Positions 51,758 to 61,233 of a stretch of DNA of 64,000 nt are shown here, in pieces. This DNA comes from Flavobacteriales bacterium (GTDB taxonomy: Bacteria; Bacteroidota; Bacteroidia; Flavobacteriales; Flavobacteriaceae). Under the pieces are notes generated by a model. The model made no database searches and had not been told where the DNA came from. It saw only the letters and a program-made list of their open reading frames with translations. Position 1 is the stretch's first letter, and every line of letters begins with the position of its first letter. Position numbers and translations under genes: made by a program. The stretch spans positions 62,001 to 126,000 of the forward strand of contig JAGXRF010000082.1 in assembly GCA_018335925.1 (NCBI GenBank), read 5' to 3'.

Positions 51758-54700
51758 TTAAAAAAACGCTCTCAACTGCACCGAACCAGTATGTATGGTT
51801 TGGCTGGTTTCTGATTTTCTGCCTTGGTAATTGATGTTTAAATCTAAATAATCGGTTAGGTTTTTTTGCACCAATAGTCGCCAAACCAAATTTTGTCCGG
51901 GTTGCAAGCCTTCTAACATTTGAAATGCCACCGGAGTATTGGCCATTCCTGTAAATTGGTTTTGAAAATAGGAAAACTCTCCATTAATCACCATTTTTTT
52001 TGCTCCTATATAATTGGCTTGTAACCCAATGCGGTGTTGTTGCAATTGTTCAAAATCTGCCAATTGGTTGTTTTTTTGTTGAAACTCATAAAACAAATCA
52101 ATATTAGCTTGTGCATCCCACAAATAACCAATTTTTGGCTGCACTTGCCACGATTGTATGGTAAAATTTCGCAATGCAAAATTTTCGGTAATCCAATCTT
52201 GTTGACTGGTTTTGGAAAGTAATTGTAACAACCATGTTTTTTGCACCAAATGGCTATACTGCAATTGGTGGCTTTGTATGTTGTTTTCTTGTGAACCAAC
52301 CGACAACAACGACCGATTTTTTAAATCGTGAAAGGTGTACACCACAGTATGTCGTTGCTTGGCTCGATTAAAAAACAAACTATTCCGAAAATTAAATTGA
52401 AGACCCAATAAATTATCGTCTCCCGAAGCAAACGGATTCAAATCAAACCGATTTCCATCACGCAATACCCTTCGCTCTACCAACAACGAAGTTTGGTTAT
52501 AAAACTTAGAAATAGTGCCTAAAACCCCTTTTTTGTCTTTCCATTTTTGCGGATTAAAATTTAACGATTCGCTAAACCTATTGACTTGTGTTGGTACAAA
52601 ATTCCGATTGGGTAAAAAAATGCGAACGTAATTGGCTTGGTCCGGAAAGGGTGCTACTTCAAACTCTTGCAATTCCTGAATGCCATTGCCATTGTAATCA
52701 ATCCACATATACACCCCTAAACCAGGCTCTACTTGCACATAGGTAAATTCTTGTTGGGCAATGGTTCCGGAAGTATTTTCAAAACTTGTGGTATTTTGTA
52801 ATAATTGCCCAAAATACTGGTCTTGGTACAACAAACGCGAGTTTAACGAGCTTTGTTTTGGAGTAATGCCATCTGCAAACAACAAATCGCGATAATGCAC
52901 AAACCAACTTAGTTGTTGTTGGTCTTTTTGTAGGATTCTGGATTTTAAAAAGTAGGTGTACGATTGGTTTACCCTTTGTAAATTTTGGTTGCGAATACTG
53001 TCGTTTACCCTCCAAACCATGCCAACATTTACAAAAACTTTGGTGGTGTCTCCCCTACCTACACTCGGACTCACTTCGTGAAAACGCTGACTCAATGCCG
53101 TGAGTGCTTGGGTAGCATTATTTTGTTCTTGCACATCTTCCATTTGGTACCCTAATTGTACCCAGTTTTTTTGCAAACGATACCGCAATTGGTTTTGGCT
53201 TCGTAAAAAGTTGGCATTGGAAAAACTTCCGGTTGATTTCATCCAACTACTTTGCGAAGTGTAGGTAAAATTATTTTGTTTTCCTTGCAGAAAAAAGCGA
53301 TGTTTTTGTCCGGAATAGCTTTCGGAAAAATCTAATTTTTGAAATTCGTATCTATTTAATATAAAGTTAGTTGAACTATCTTTTTTAAACTGATGCTCTA
53401 CAAAAAACTGCAACAAACTTTGGTTGCCTTGTACTTGGGTTAAATTCCAATCACGTTCAAATTCAATAGAAAACAATCGCTCTACGGGTCTAAAGTTTTG
53501 CTGCACCCATTGCCACGAGCTCGTGGTTTGGAACCGATGGTTTTTTTTGTCAAATTGGTGCGATGCTTCTAATATCCCGGCTACTCCGTGATTGTTTTCG
53601 TTTCCAATTTCCGAAAATAAATTGGCATCGTAGTTACTTACTCCTACATCCCATTTAATTTGGGTTTTTTCAGTAGGTTGGTATCCTCCTTGCATTTGTA
53701 CCATTTGGGTTTTGGTAGGTGGAATTAATCGAATCACGGGTTCGTAATCTCCTTGCGGAATGCCATTTACCGGTGCTACATAGCCATATATTCTTCCTAT
53801 GGCTTGGTTGCTAAGCAATTGGTAATTTCCTTGGTTGGCACCAACCAAAGTAAAACGCACTTGGTACAACGTTTCGGTTGCATCGGTAGAAAACTCAAAT
53901 ACCTCTACCCCATTTACTACAGTTTTTCGGTAAAGTATTTTGTTTTCGCTATACGCGTCTTCTACAGCCGAAACTGCAATCATTTGGTTGGGGTCGTTTC
54001 CGGCATTTTGCAAAATTTGAACTTGCTCCGGAGATAAATTTTGTTGCAATGGTTGGTTTTTGCTGTCAGATTCCAAATAAAAATTGGTTTCGATATACCA
54101 TTTTTCTCTTTGGTGTTTCACCCGATTGTACGTAATTAAACGGTTGTAGTTTCGTTCGGTGTATTGGTACTCTACATTAATCCGCATTTCAGAAGAAATT
54201 GGGAATAACGAAGTAAAAGTAATTTCACCTGCATTGTAATCGATGATATATTGGTTGTTTTCACCACGTTGCAACAACACCCCGTTTACAAACACTCGTT
54301 CAGAGCCTGAAATTACCAACACAAACAATTCGCCTTGGTTGCCAATTAGTTTGTATGGGCCTTGGTTTCCTTCTGCACCAATAAAAGTGCTTCGTGCATA
54401 TTGCCCTCTTACCAAACTTCCGGAAAGCATTACTTGGGTTTGGTTGTCTTCTTCTCCAAACTGAAAACTGGCTGAAAGTCCTTGCACTTTTTTATTAAAA
54501 TTTAAAATTCGAGAAGTTCTGTTTTCTAAAAACAAATCTCCTCCTCTTAAATTCCATTGTTTGGAAAAAACTTCCAGATATATCTGGTCAAATTCGTCAA
54601 TTCGTTGCGAATAAGCACCGTTTTGCAAGGCCAAATTGTTGTCTTGCAAAGCAGCTCTAATACCTACTTTTTCGGATAAATTCCCGCTAATTTGTAAGTC

Positions 54701-55183
54701 TAAATTGGAATTTACCACAGCATTTTGGTTGTTACCAATGGTTACTCCTCGCACTATGCTACCAGAAGTTTGCAAACCTTCCAATGGCTTGGTGGGAGCT
54801 CCGGGTTTGCGATTATTAAAGGTGAAAATTTTATCAACTCCAGCTTCGTTTGACACAATACTACTCGAATCAATAACCTGAATACTTTGGGTGATAAAAT
54901 CGGGAAATTTTTGGTATTTCACCACTATTTTTTGGGTTGGCTTTTGGGCAACAAACCACATTTTCCCTTTCGGAAAATTGACTTGGTATTGGTTGGAAGG
55001 AATTGGATTTCCTATGGAATCGGTAACTTCAAAGTAAAAAGGATTGATTCCAGAAGTTTCTAATTGTAACGTATCGGTTGGTTTTTCGAAGATTTTTTGG
55101 GTGCGTAACGGATGGATTTCCTGGGCTTGTAATCCGAAGGAAGAAAAGAATACCAAAAACAAACCTGTCCAAAATCGATTCAT
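51758..55183 (-). CDS. Large outer-membrane beta-barrel protein, function unknown
   Basis: A 1,141-residue protein with a signal peptide (MNRFWTGLFLVFFSSFGLQAQ). The N-terminal part (about 20-150) is periplasmic-like beta sandwich. From about 140 on (TSGSIVRGVTIGNNQNAVVN, SNLDLQISGNLSEKVGIRAAL) strands recur to the end, and the last residue is Phe (SVQLRAFF), the classic outer-membrane insertion signal. The size suggests a barrel of more than 22 strands. It resembles conserved flavobacterial hypothetical surface proteins. There is no TonB box or plug, so it is not a SusC-type transporter. ATG at 55183 is chosen; TTG at 55186 precedes it. Confidence 0.75.
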   Translation of the reverse strand: MNRFWTGLFLVFFSSFGLQAQEIHPLRTQKIFEKPTDTLQLETSGINPFYFEVTDSIGNPIPSNQYQVNFPKGKMWFVAQKPTQKIVVKYQKFPDFITQSIQVIDSSSIVSNEAGVDKIFTFNNRKPGAPTKPLEGLQTSGSIVRGVTIGNNQNAVVNSNLDLQISGNLSEKVGIRAALQDNNLALQNGAYSQRIDEFDQIYLEVFSKQWNLRGGDLFLENRTSRILNFNKKVQGLSASFQFGEEDNQTQVMLSGSLVRGQYARSTFIGAEGNQGPYKLIGNQGELFVLVISGSERVFVNGVLLQRGENNQYIIDYNAGEITFTSLFPISSEMRINVEYQYTERNYNRLITYNRVKHQREKWYIETNFYLESDSKNQPLQQNLSPEQVQILQNAGNDPNQMIAVSAVEDAYSENKILYRKTVVNGVEVFEFSTDATETLYQVRFTLVGANQGNYQLLSNQAIGRIYGYVAPVNGIPQGDYEPVIRLIPPTKTQMVQMQGGYQPTEKTQIKWDVGVSNYDANLFSEIGNENNHGVAGILEASHQFDKKNHRFQTTSSWQWVQQNFRPVERLFSIEFERDWNLTQVQGNQSLLQFFVEHQFKKDSSTNFILNRYEFQKLDFSESYSGQKHRFFLQGKQNNFTYTSQSSWMKSTGSFSNANFLRSQNQLRYRLQKNWVQLGYQMEDVQEQNNATQALTALSQRFHEVSPSVGRGDTTKVFVNVGMVWRVNDSIRNQNLQRVNQSYTYFLKSRILQKDQQQLSWFVHYRDLLFADGITPKQSSLNSRLLYQDQYFGQLLQNTTSFENTSGTIAQQEFTYVQVEPGLGVYMWIDYNGNGIQELQEFEVAPFPDQANYVRIFLPNRNFVPTQVNRFSESLNFNPQKWKDKKGVLGTISKFYNQTSLLVERRVLRDGNRFDLNPFASGDDNLLGLQFNFRNSLFFNRAKQRHTVVYTFHDLKNRSLLSVGSQENNIQSHQLQYSHLVQKTWLLQLLSKTSQQDWITENFALRNFTIQSWQVQPKIGYLWDAQANIDLFYEFQQKNNQLADFEQLQQHRIGLQANYIGAKKMVINGEFSYFQNQFTGMANTPVAFQMLEGLQPGQNLVWRLLVQKNLTDYLDLNINYQGRKSETSQTIHTGSVQLRAFF

Positions 55184-55215
55184 CAATCCATTTGCTCAAT
55201 TATAGCGAAACTACA

Positions 55216-55257
55216 TAAAAAAAAGCATCCAAAGAGTTTACTGCTTGGAATGCTTTT
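55216..55257 (-). terminator. Terminator of the aspartate kinase gene
   Basis: On the minus strand a hairpin, AAAAGCATTCCAA...TTGGATGCTTTT with one bulge, is followed by eight T residues. It lies between the kinase stop and the outer-membrane protein start. Confidence 0.75.
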
Positions 55258-55292
55258 AAAAACGTTATAAATGGGAATATATTTTATAAAAT

Positions 55293-56543
55293 CTACACCG
55301 CAACCACCTGAATGGTTTGGTCCATGACTTGCTTTAATAAAATTTCGTGTTTTGCTTCTAACGATTGGATGGATTCTTGGGTAAAGTGTCGGATGGTATA
55401 CAGAGAAACGTTTTCTTGGGTATGCACTACAAATTTATCTTGCAATTGGGCAGTTAATTCGTGAAAACGCAAAAACTTATCTTCTACACAAACCGAAAAA
55501 CTAATGGCTGAATTTTGGATCATGTTTACTTTGATTTTGTACTGATGTAGCAAATCAAATATGTCGCGGATGTTGTTTTCCATCACAAAAGAAAAATCTT
55601 TGGAAGAAACTGACAGCAAATGTTGGTTTTTCTTTACAATAAAACACGGGGTTTCTGGCACCAAATGGGCACCTCTACTCACTTTGGTTCCGGGTAATAA
55701 TGGATTTACAAACGATTTTACCAACAACGGAATTTCTTTGCTTTGCAATGGTTGTAAGGTTTTTGGGTGTATCACACTTGCACCATAAAAAGCCAATTCG
55801 ATGGCTTCGCGGTAAGAGATTTGTTGTAATAATACCGTTTCATCAAAATATCTAGGGTCTGCATTCAACACCCCTGGAACATCTTTCCAAATAGTAACGC
55901 TTTCTGCTCCCAAGCTATAGCCAAAAATAGCAGCAGTATAGTCGGAACCTTCTCTGCCTAAAGTGGTGGTAAATCCGTTGGCATCTGAACCCAAAAACCC
56001 TTGGGTTACATACAATAACTTAGGTTGGACTGCCTGTTGGATGTTTTGCTCGGTTTGTTGCCAATCCACCACCGCATCGCGATAAGAATCGTCTGTTTTT
56101 ACCAAATTACGCACATCTAACCAGTTGGCTTGCAAGCCAACTTCGTTAAAATAGGCATGCACAATTACGGTAGACCACAATTCACCACAACTAACCAATT
56201 GGTCGTACACAAAATTGTAGTTAGGCGATTTGTTGTGCTCTAAAAAGTAAGCCATTTCGTTAAACAATTCTTGCAATCTGTTAAATAAGGAATCCGGAAC
56301 CGTGGTGAATAACTCCGAAACCAATTGCAAATGGTATTGTTTAACAGTTTCTATAGCCGTGGACAAATGTTCTTTATCGTGAAAATAACAACGAATGACT
56401 TCTTCCAAAGCATTGGTAGTTTTTCCCATAGCAGAAACCACAATCAAAGTGTTTTCGTGGCCTACTTGACGCAAAACTTCTACTACATTTTTCACTCCTG
56501 AGGCATCTTTTACCGATGCTCCTCCAAACTTAAATATTCTCAT
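55293..56543 (-). CDS. lysC: Aspartate kinase
   Basis: A 416-residue kinase starting MRIFKFGGASVKDASGVKN. The K-F-G-G-x-S/A phosphate-binding start fixes the ATG at 56543; the longer frame to 56609 would overlap the GNAT gene. Catalytic and substrate motifs are TTTLGREGSDYTAA and ADPRYFDE, followed by ACT-domain regions (about 310-416). It phosphorylates aspartate for lysine, threonine and methionine synthesis. It is monofunctional, lacking a homoserine dehydrogenase domain. Confidence 0.93.
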   Translation of the reverse strand: MRIFKFGGASVKDASGVKNVVEVLRQVGHENTLIVVSAMGKTTNALEEVIRCYFHDKEHLSTAIETVKQYHLQLVSELFTTVPDSLFNRLQELFNEMAYFLEHNKSPNYNFVYDQLVSCGELWSTVIVHAYFNEVGLQANWLDVRNLVKTDDSYRDAVVDWQQTEQNIQQAVQPKLLYVTQGFLGSDANGFTTTLGREGSDYTAAIFGYSLGAESVTIWKDVPGVLNADPRYFDETVLLQQISYREAIELAFYGASVIHPKTLQPLQSKEIPLLVKSFVNPLLPGTKVSRGAHLVPETPCFIVKKNQHLLSVSSKDFSFVMENNIRDIFDLLHQYKIKVNMIQNSAISFSVCVEDKFLRFHELTAQLQDKFVVHTQENVSLYTIRHFTQESIQSLEAKHEILLKQVMDQTIQVVAV

Positions 56544-56554
56544 TATTTGATCGA

Positions 56555-57025
56555 TTACTGGTTTAAAAATGCTTTTATTTGTTCGTTGGTCATTTGTACG
56601 GTTTTCCAATCGTTGAGTACTACAGCTCCTGACTTTTCGTAAAAATCAATCGCGTTTTGGTTCCAATCCAACACCACCCACTCTGCTCTTCGAACGTTTT
56701 GTTTTGCTGCTTCTTGTAAAAAAGCTTGGTACAATGCCATACCAATTCCTTTGCCTCGATGGGCAGCAGAAACAATCAAATCTTCTAAATGCAGGGTTTT
56801 TCCTTTCCAAGTAGAATATCTTGGGTAATACAAAGCCATGCCTAAAATTTGTCCGTCAACCTCAGCAACCAATGCTTCAAACAAAGGATTTTCTGAAAAA
56901 CCATCTCGCAATAATTCTTCCGGAGAAGTAGCTACTGCTTCCGGTTCTTTTTCAAAAATAGCCAACTCGGTAATGAGCTGATGCACTGCATGCATGTCGT
57001 TAGGGGTTGCTTTTCGAAGAATCAT
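56555..57025 (-). CDS. GNAT family N-acetyltransferase
   Basis: A 156-residue acetyltransferase. The acetyl-CoA loop is HRGKGIGMALYQAFL (R/Q-x-x-G-x-G/A). LHLEDLIVSAAHRG and VVLDWNQNAIDFYEKSGA match diamine (SAT1-like) GNATs. It should acetylate a small amine; the substrate is uncertain. It is encoded 11 bases upstream of lysC, same strand. Confidence 0.9.
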   Translation of the reverse strand: MILRKATPNDMHAVHQLITELAIFEKEPEAVATSPEELLRDGFSENPLFEALVAEVDGQILGMALYYPRYSTWKGKTLHLEDLIVSAAHRGKGIGMALYQAFLQEAAKQNVRRAEWVVLDWNQNAIDFYEKSGAVVLNDWKTVQMTNEQIKAFLNQ

Positions 57026-57141
57026 TTATTTGATTTTGAGAGTGCAAAATTACCTACAAAAAAATTAATGTAGATAAGAAGTTACGCTTATCACAAAATT
57101 TAAGATATTTGTGCCACCAACACAACTACATCGATTTCGTT

Positions 57142-58155
57142 ATGGAAGAACGCAACAAAACGCTAGGAGAATTTATCATCGAAAAGCAACAAGAATTTCC
57201 TTTTTCCTCCGGAGAATTATCTCGAATTATCAACTCTATTCGTTTGGCTGCCAAAGTAGTGAATTACAAGGTAAACAAAGCCGGTTTGGTAGATATTGTT
57301 GGACAAGTTGGAGAGCAAAACATCCAAGGGGAAGAGCAACAAAAACTGGATGTATATGCCAACGAAGTGTTTATCCAAACATTGATTAATAGAGAAATTG
57401 CTTGTGGTATTGCTTCTGAAGAAAACGATGATTTTATTACCATTGAAGGAAGCGACAAGGGGCACAACAACAAATATGTTATTTTAATGGATCCATTAGA
57501 TGGATCATCCAATATTGATGTAAATGTATCGGTAGGAACTATTTTTTCGGTATACCGGAGGGTGACTCCTATAGGAACTCCGGTAACTTTAGAAGATTTC
57601 TTACAACCAGGCATCCATCAAGTAGCAGCAGGATATGTGATTTACGGAACTTCCACGATGTTGGTATATACCACCGGGCATGGGGTGAATGGTTTTACGT
57701 TAAATCCGGCTATCGGAACGTTTTATTTGTCGCATCCCAACATGCAATTTCCGGAAAATGGGAAAATATACTCGGTAAACGAAGGAAATTACATTCATTT
57801 TCCGCAAGGGGTAAAAGATTACATCAAATATTGCCAACAAGAAGAAGGTGACAGGCCTTATACTTCCAGATACATCGGAAGTTTGGTTTCAGACTTCCAC
57901 CGAAACATGATCAAAGGAGGTATTTATTTGTACCCAACTAGCTCCAAGGCACCTAACGGAAAATTGCGTTTGTTATACGAATGCAACCCTATGGCTTATT
58001 TGGCAGAACAAGCTGGCGGAAAAGCTAGTGATGGTTTTCAGAGAATTATGGAAATCAAACCAACCGAACTGCACCAACGTGTGCCTTTTTTCTGTGGAAG
58101 CAAAAACATGGTAGAAAAAGCAGAAGAATTTATGCAAAAAGCTAAGCAAAACTAA
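57142..58155 (+). CDS. fbp: Class I fructose-1,6-bisphosphatase
   Basis: A 337-residue enzyme. Metal-ligand motifs are ASEENDD (glutamate) and [20 protein letters not shown] (DPLDGSSN); the sugar-phosphate site includes [22 protein letters not shown] at 57142 gives [12 protein letters not shown], the normal family start; the GTG at 57109 is unnecessary. A gluconeogenic enzyme, fitting growth on glucan-derived or amino-acid carbon. A hairpin follows the stop. Confidence 0.96.
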   Translation: MEERNKTLGEFIIEKQQEFPFSSGELSRIINSIRLAAKVVNYKVNKAGLVDIVGQVGEQNIQGEEQQKLDVYANEVFIQTLINREIACGIASEENDDFITIEGSDKGHNNKYVILMDPLDGSSNIDVNVSVGTIFSVYRRVTPIGTPVTLEDFLQPGIHQVAAGYVIYGTSTMLVYTTGHGVNGFTLNPAIGTFYLSHPNMQFPENGKIYSVNEGNYIHFPQGVKDYIKYCQQEEGDRPYTSRYIGSLVSDFHRNMIKGGIYLYPTSSKAPNGKLRLLYECNPMAYLAEQAGGKASDGFQRIMEIKPTELHQRVPFFCGSKNMVEKAEEFMQKAKQN

Positions 58156-58179
58156 CCAAACTATACTTGCTTAAAGTTG

Positions 58180-58217
58180 CCTCGTTTCCTGAAAGAAGCG
58201 AGGTTTTTTTATCTTTG
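58180..58217 (+). terminator. Terminator of fbp with adjoining promoter element
   Basis: The stem CCTCGTTTC / GAAGCGAGG (one wobble) plus seven T residues (58204-58210) ends the fbp transcript. The last T begins TATCTTTG (58210-58217), an exact -7 element 15 bases before the next gene. No TTG is well placed upstream. Confidence 0.7.
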
Positions 58218-58232
58218 GTAAAAATTGAAATC

Positions 58233-59282
58233 ATGAAGTATACCATGGTAAGTTTATTTTGGGTAGTTATTTCTATTGGTCAAGAACTAAACCTTGCCAC
58301 TGCCAACCAATTGGCAAAACTGCCTTTAAAATGTTTGCAACAAGAATATCCAAACAAGTTAAACCAGGTAATTATTAATGGCTACGAACTGCAAAGTCCA
58401 CAGCAATTACATCCAGCTTTTTACGGTTGTTTTGATTGGCACTCTTCTGTACACGGGCATTGGAGCTTGGTATTTTTAATGGATCGGTTTCCGAATTTAG
58501 AAGCCAAAGAAGAGGCTTTAAAGAAACTAGAAAGTAACATCACTCCGGCAAATATTGCGGTAGAAATTGCCTATTTTGAAAAAGCTCATGAAAAATCATT
58601 TGAAAGAATCTATGGATGGACATGGTTGTTAAAACTACAAATGGCATTAGAGCAAAGCAAAGAAAAACGCTTGCGAGCATTGGCTCCAACATTACAGCCT
58701 TTGAGCGATTTGTTGGTAAACCGATATTTGGAATTTTTACCCAAACTGATTTATCCGTTACGAATTGGTACCCACAACAACACTGCTTTTGGATTAGGTT
58801 TTGCCTACGAATATGCTCAATTTAAAAATCATCAGGAGCTAAAGAACAGCATTGAAAAACATGCCATGCTGTGGTTTGGTAGCGATGCCAATTGCCCTTT
58901 TATTTGGGAGCCAAGTGGTACTGATTTTTTGTCGCCTTGTTTGGAAGAATTAGCTTTGATGGGTAAAATACTCCCTAAAGATGCTTTTTTGAAATTCACC
59001 AAACAATTTTTACCGGAAATTTTAAAATCTAACTTTACATGGGAAGTAGCCCGAGTTTCTGACCGAACCGATGGCCATTTGGTGCATTTAGACGGACTGA
59101 ACTTTTCCAGGGCATGGAATATGTACTTTTTGGCCAAACAGTACCCCAAAGAATTCGGACATTTAACCAAATTAGCCGATAAGCATCTGCAATTTTCGTT
59201 GCCAAGTATTACCGATGGCAACTACGAAGGAGAACATTGGCTGGCTTCTTTTGCATTGCATGCATTGGAACGAAAGCAGTAA
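58233..59282 (+). CDS. DUF2891 family exported protein
   Basis: A 349-residue protein with a short N-terminal signal (MKYTMVSLFWVVISIGQ); ATG at 58233 lies 15 bases after a -7 element. DUF2891 signatures are HPAFYGCFDWHSSVHGHW and LRIGTHNNTAFGLGFAYEYA, with conserved D-W-H and H-x-N residues inside an all-helical fold. That is typical of (alpha/alpha) toroids such as glycoside hydrolases. Enzymatic function is not established. Confidence 0.85.
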   Translation: MKYTMVSLFWVVISIGQELNLATANQLAKLPLKCLQQEYPNKLNQVIINGYELQSPQQLHPAFYGCFDWHSSVHGHWSLVFLMDRFPNLEAKEEALKKLESNITPANIAVEIAYFEKAHEKSFERIYGWTWLLKLQMALEQSKEKRLRALAPTLQPLSDLLVNRYLEFLPKLIYPLRIGTHNNTAFGLGFAYEYAQFKNHQELKNSIEKHAMLWFGSDANCPFIWEPSGTDFLSPCLEELALMGKILPKDAFLKFTKQFLPEILKSNFTWEVARVSDRTDGHLVHLDGLNFSRAWNMYFLAKQYPKEFGHLTKLADKHLQFSLPSITDGNYEGEHWLASFALHALERKQ

Positions 59283-59352
59283 AAACAGGAAAAGCCATTT
59301 CTAAACGTGAGAAATGACTTTTCCGAAGCATAAACCAAAAAACCTAAACTAT

Positions 59353-59931
59353 TTATTCTTGAACTATCGGAGCTCTTAAAGATTCTAAAACTGTTACTAC
59401 TTCGTTGATAATGGCAGTGTCGGTTACCCCGTTTTTACCAGCTGCTTGGCCAACAAATCCAACAAAACGAGTGTAATCTGCATTGGTAGATTTTTTACCC
59501 ATTCTCGGATTAACTTCCGGATTGTGGGCATCTACCATATTTAATCCACTGTATGTGTTGGTAGTACCTCCACCTGTATTGGCAGCAAAAAAATCGGTCA
59601 AACTTTTGCTTAACAAAGCCAAATTGGTGGTGTTTCCAGATCCAACTTCAGCCAATAAAGGAGCAAAATGTGGGGCTAAATTTCCTTGATTTCCGGCTAC
59701 GATATCTGTTACAATTAACGTAACTGTACTATCTACCACCGAACGAAATGCCAAACGACCTTTTTCAATCATTTTGGTGTTGTCGTTAGGGTCTTGCACT
59801 TTGGCAAAGCCTCCTAATTTTTCGTACAACGAAAGCATTTTGTCTTCGTCATCATTGCTACATGAAGCAATAGTTAAAGCAAGCAATCCGATGCTGGCTA
59901 ATGTTTTGAATTTTAAAAATGGAATTTTCAT
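59353..59931 (-). CDS. Lipoprotein resembling group 1 truncated haemoglobin
   Basis: A 192-residue lipoprotein (lipobox IASC, Cys23). LYEKLGGFAKVQ is the typical opening of truncated haemoglobins. VDAHNPEVNPRMGK contains the likely proximal-type histidine position followed by a helix (NADYTRFVGFVGQAAGK). A haem-binding role is inference; the middle section has a globin-unlike insertion (TGGGTTNTYSG). It lies at the end of an ECF sigma/anti-sigma operon. Confidence 0.55.
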   Translation of the reverse strand: MKIPFLKFKTLASIGLLALTIASCSNDDEDKMLSLYEKLGGFAKVQDPNDNTKMIEKGRLAFRSVVDSTVTLIVTDIVAGNQGNLAPHFAPLLAEVGSGNTTNLALLSKSLTDFFAANTGGGTTNTYSGLNMVDAHNPEVNPRMGKKSTNADYTRFVGFVGQAAGKNGVTDTAIINEVVTVLESLRAPIVQE

Positions 59932-59949
59932 AAGGTAAATATTTAATAG

Positions 59950-60387
59950 TTATTGAAAAATTCGTTGGATAAATACACTAAATCGATACTTAAAACTATC
60001 CGGATCCATTGCCGGACAAACCCTTTGATTTTGTTGCTCCGCATGTAACTGAAACAATTTGGCTTGGACTCCGGTTTTTTTAAAAAGTGTTTCTAAAATT
60101 TCTTTAGAACTTGTTTGCGTGTTGTTGTAAAAGAAAACCAACACCTTGTTTTCTTTATCTACTCTAGGATTGATTACTTGAGGCAGTTGCTTTATTTCTT
60201 GTTGAAACCATTGCATTTGCTCCAAACTTATTTCTTCCGAAAAGGTTGCAGCACTAACTTGTATATGTGCGTTATCTACTTCTAACGAAGGAGCATTGGC
60301 AATATGAACCACCAAAACAGTAAATAGTATGATAAAAATACTTGCCAAAGCAATCAGTATTTTTTGCCATAAAAAAAATCGTTTCAT
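59950..60387 (-). CDS. Membrane-anchored protein with HMA-like domain
   Basis: A 145-residue protein with one N-terminal membrane helix (IALASIFIILFTVLVVHIA) and a periplasmic part. The part at about 60-115 (QLPQVINPRVDKENKVLVFF, SSKEILETLFKKTGVQAKLF) has the beta-alpha-beta-beta-alpha-beta look of a heavy-metal-associated domain but lacks the CxxC. A single Cys-Pro (RVCPAMDP) lies near the C-terminus. It sits between the anti-sigma gene and the haemoglobin-like lipoprotein gene. Function unknown. Confidence 0.5.
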   Translation of the reverse strand: MKRFFLWQKILIALASIFIILFTVLVVHIANAPSLEVDNAHIQVSAATFSEEISLEQMQWFQQEIKQLPQVINPRVDKENKVLVFFYNNTQTSSKEILETLFKKTGVQAKLFQLHAEQQNQRVCPAMDPDSFKYRFSVFIQRIFQ

Positions 60388-60450
60388 AGATTGGGATTTC
60401 TCTTATCTACGAAACGATTTGTGTTTTGGTTTTTAAAAACCTAATTTTTT

Positions 60451-61233
60451 TTAAATCACTCCTAAAGTATACAATTGTTCCATGGTTGGAACTTTGCTGC
60501 CTCCAGCATTTTCTAAAGTAATTCCGAATGCTTGGGCATCTGCTACGTTATCTAATTTAAAAATGGTTTGTCCGTCTTTCATTTCTACCAAACCAATACT
60601 GGTTGGTGTTAACGGATTTAGCTTCAAGGACCACACCTGGTAAACTTTTCCTCTTGGAGGTTCGGGCAAACCGGATACATCTACAAACACTTGTTGGGTA
60701 TTTTTATCCCAAAATACATTGGCAAAAGATTGCGGAGAAACCTCTTGTCCGTTTAACTTTACTTTGATGCTTTGGTCTTGTTGCACCGTTGCAATAAATT
60801 GTTTTTGAAACAAGGTTTCTTCTATTAAACTTTCGTTTTGCTCCAATACTTGTTTTGCAGCTTCTTTTTGTTGTGCTATTTCGGTTTCTAAAGTTTTGTA
60901 TTGGTTAAAATAAAAAACCGTTCCAATTAAAAACACCAACGATGCTGCCCAACCCAAATAGGAGTTCCACTTGTTTTTAGAATTTAAAGGGATCACTTTA
61001 CTTTCTCCAAACAATTTTTGTTTGGTTGCTTCGTATTTGGTAATGGCAGGTTGTTTTAATGCCAAACCTTCTGCCAAGGAAAGATAAGCTTTTTCAATCT
61101 TTTCTACCTCAGCCAAAATTTCCGGATGTTGGCTACACATTTGTGCTACCTGTTGGGCTTCTTGTTCGGATAAATTTCCGGAAACATATAGCTCCAAAAT
61201 GCCGGATTCGATATATTCTTTTACACTACTCAT
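60451..61233 (-). CDS. Anti-sigma factor, RskA type
   Basis: A 260-residue membrane protein: an N-terminal cytoplasmic anti-sigma domain (VKEYIESGILELYVSGNLSE), one membrane helix (about 90-107, SYLGWAASLVFLIGTVFYF), a coiled coil, then the RskA periplasmic domain. The last contains DVSGLPEPPRGKVYQVWSLK and ends near QLYTLGVI. It holds the ECF sigma factor inactive until an envelope signal. It overlaps the sigma gene by four bases. Confidence 0.9.
   Translation of the reverse strand: MSSVKEYIESGILELYVSGNLSEQEAQQVAQMCSQHPEILAEVEKIEKAYLSLAEGLALKQPAITKYEATKQKLFGESKVIPLNSKNKWNSYLGWAASLVFLIGTVFYFNQYKTLETEIAQQKEAAKQVLEQNESLIEETLFQKQFIATVQQDQSIKVKLNGQEVSPQSFANVFWDKNTQQVFVDVSGLPEPPRGKVYQVWSLKLNPLTPTSIGLVEMKDGQTIFKLDNVADAQAFGITLENAGGSKVPTMEQLYTLGVI

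Noticed and set aside
51690..51884. Upstream extension of the NPPHGQP lipoprotein into the outer-membrane protein gene
   Set aside because: It overlaps the end of another gene in a different frame and would bury the signal peptide.
51758..55183. Outer-membrane protein read as a SusC-like TonB-dependent transporter
   Set aside because: No carboxypeptidase-like domain, TonB box or plug motifs are visible, and no SusD is nearby.
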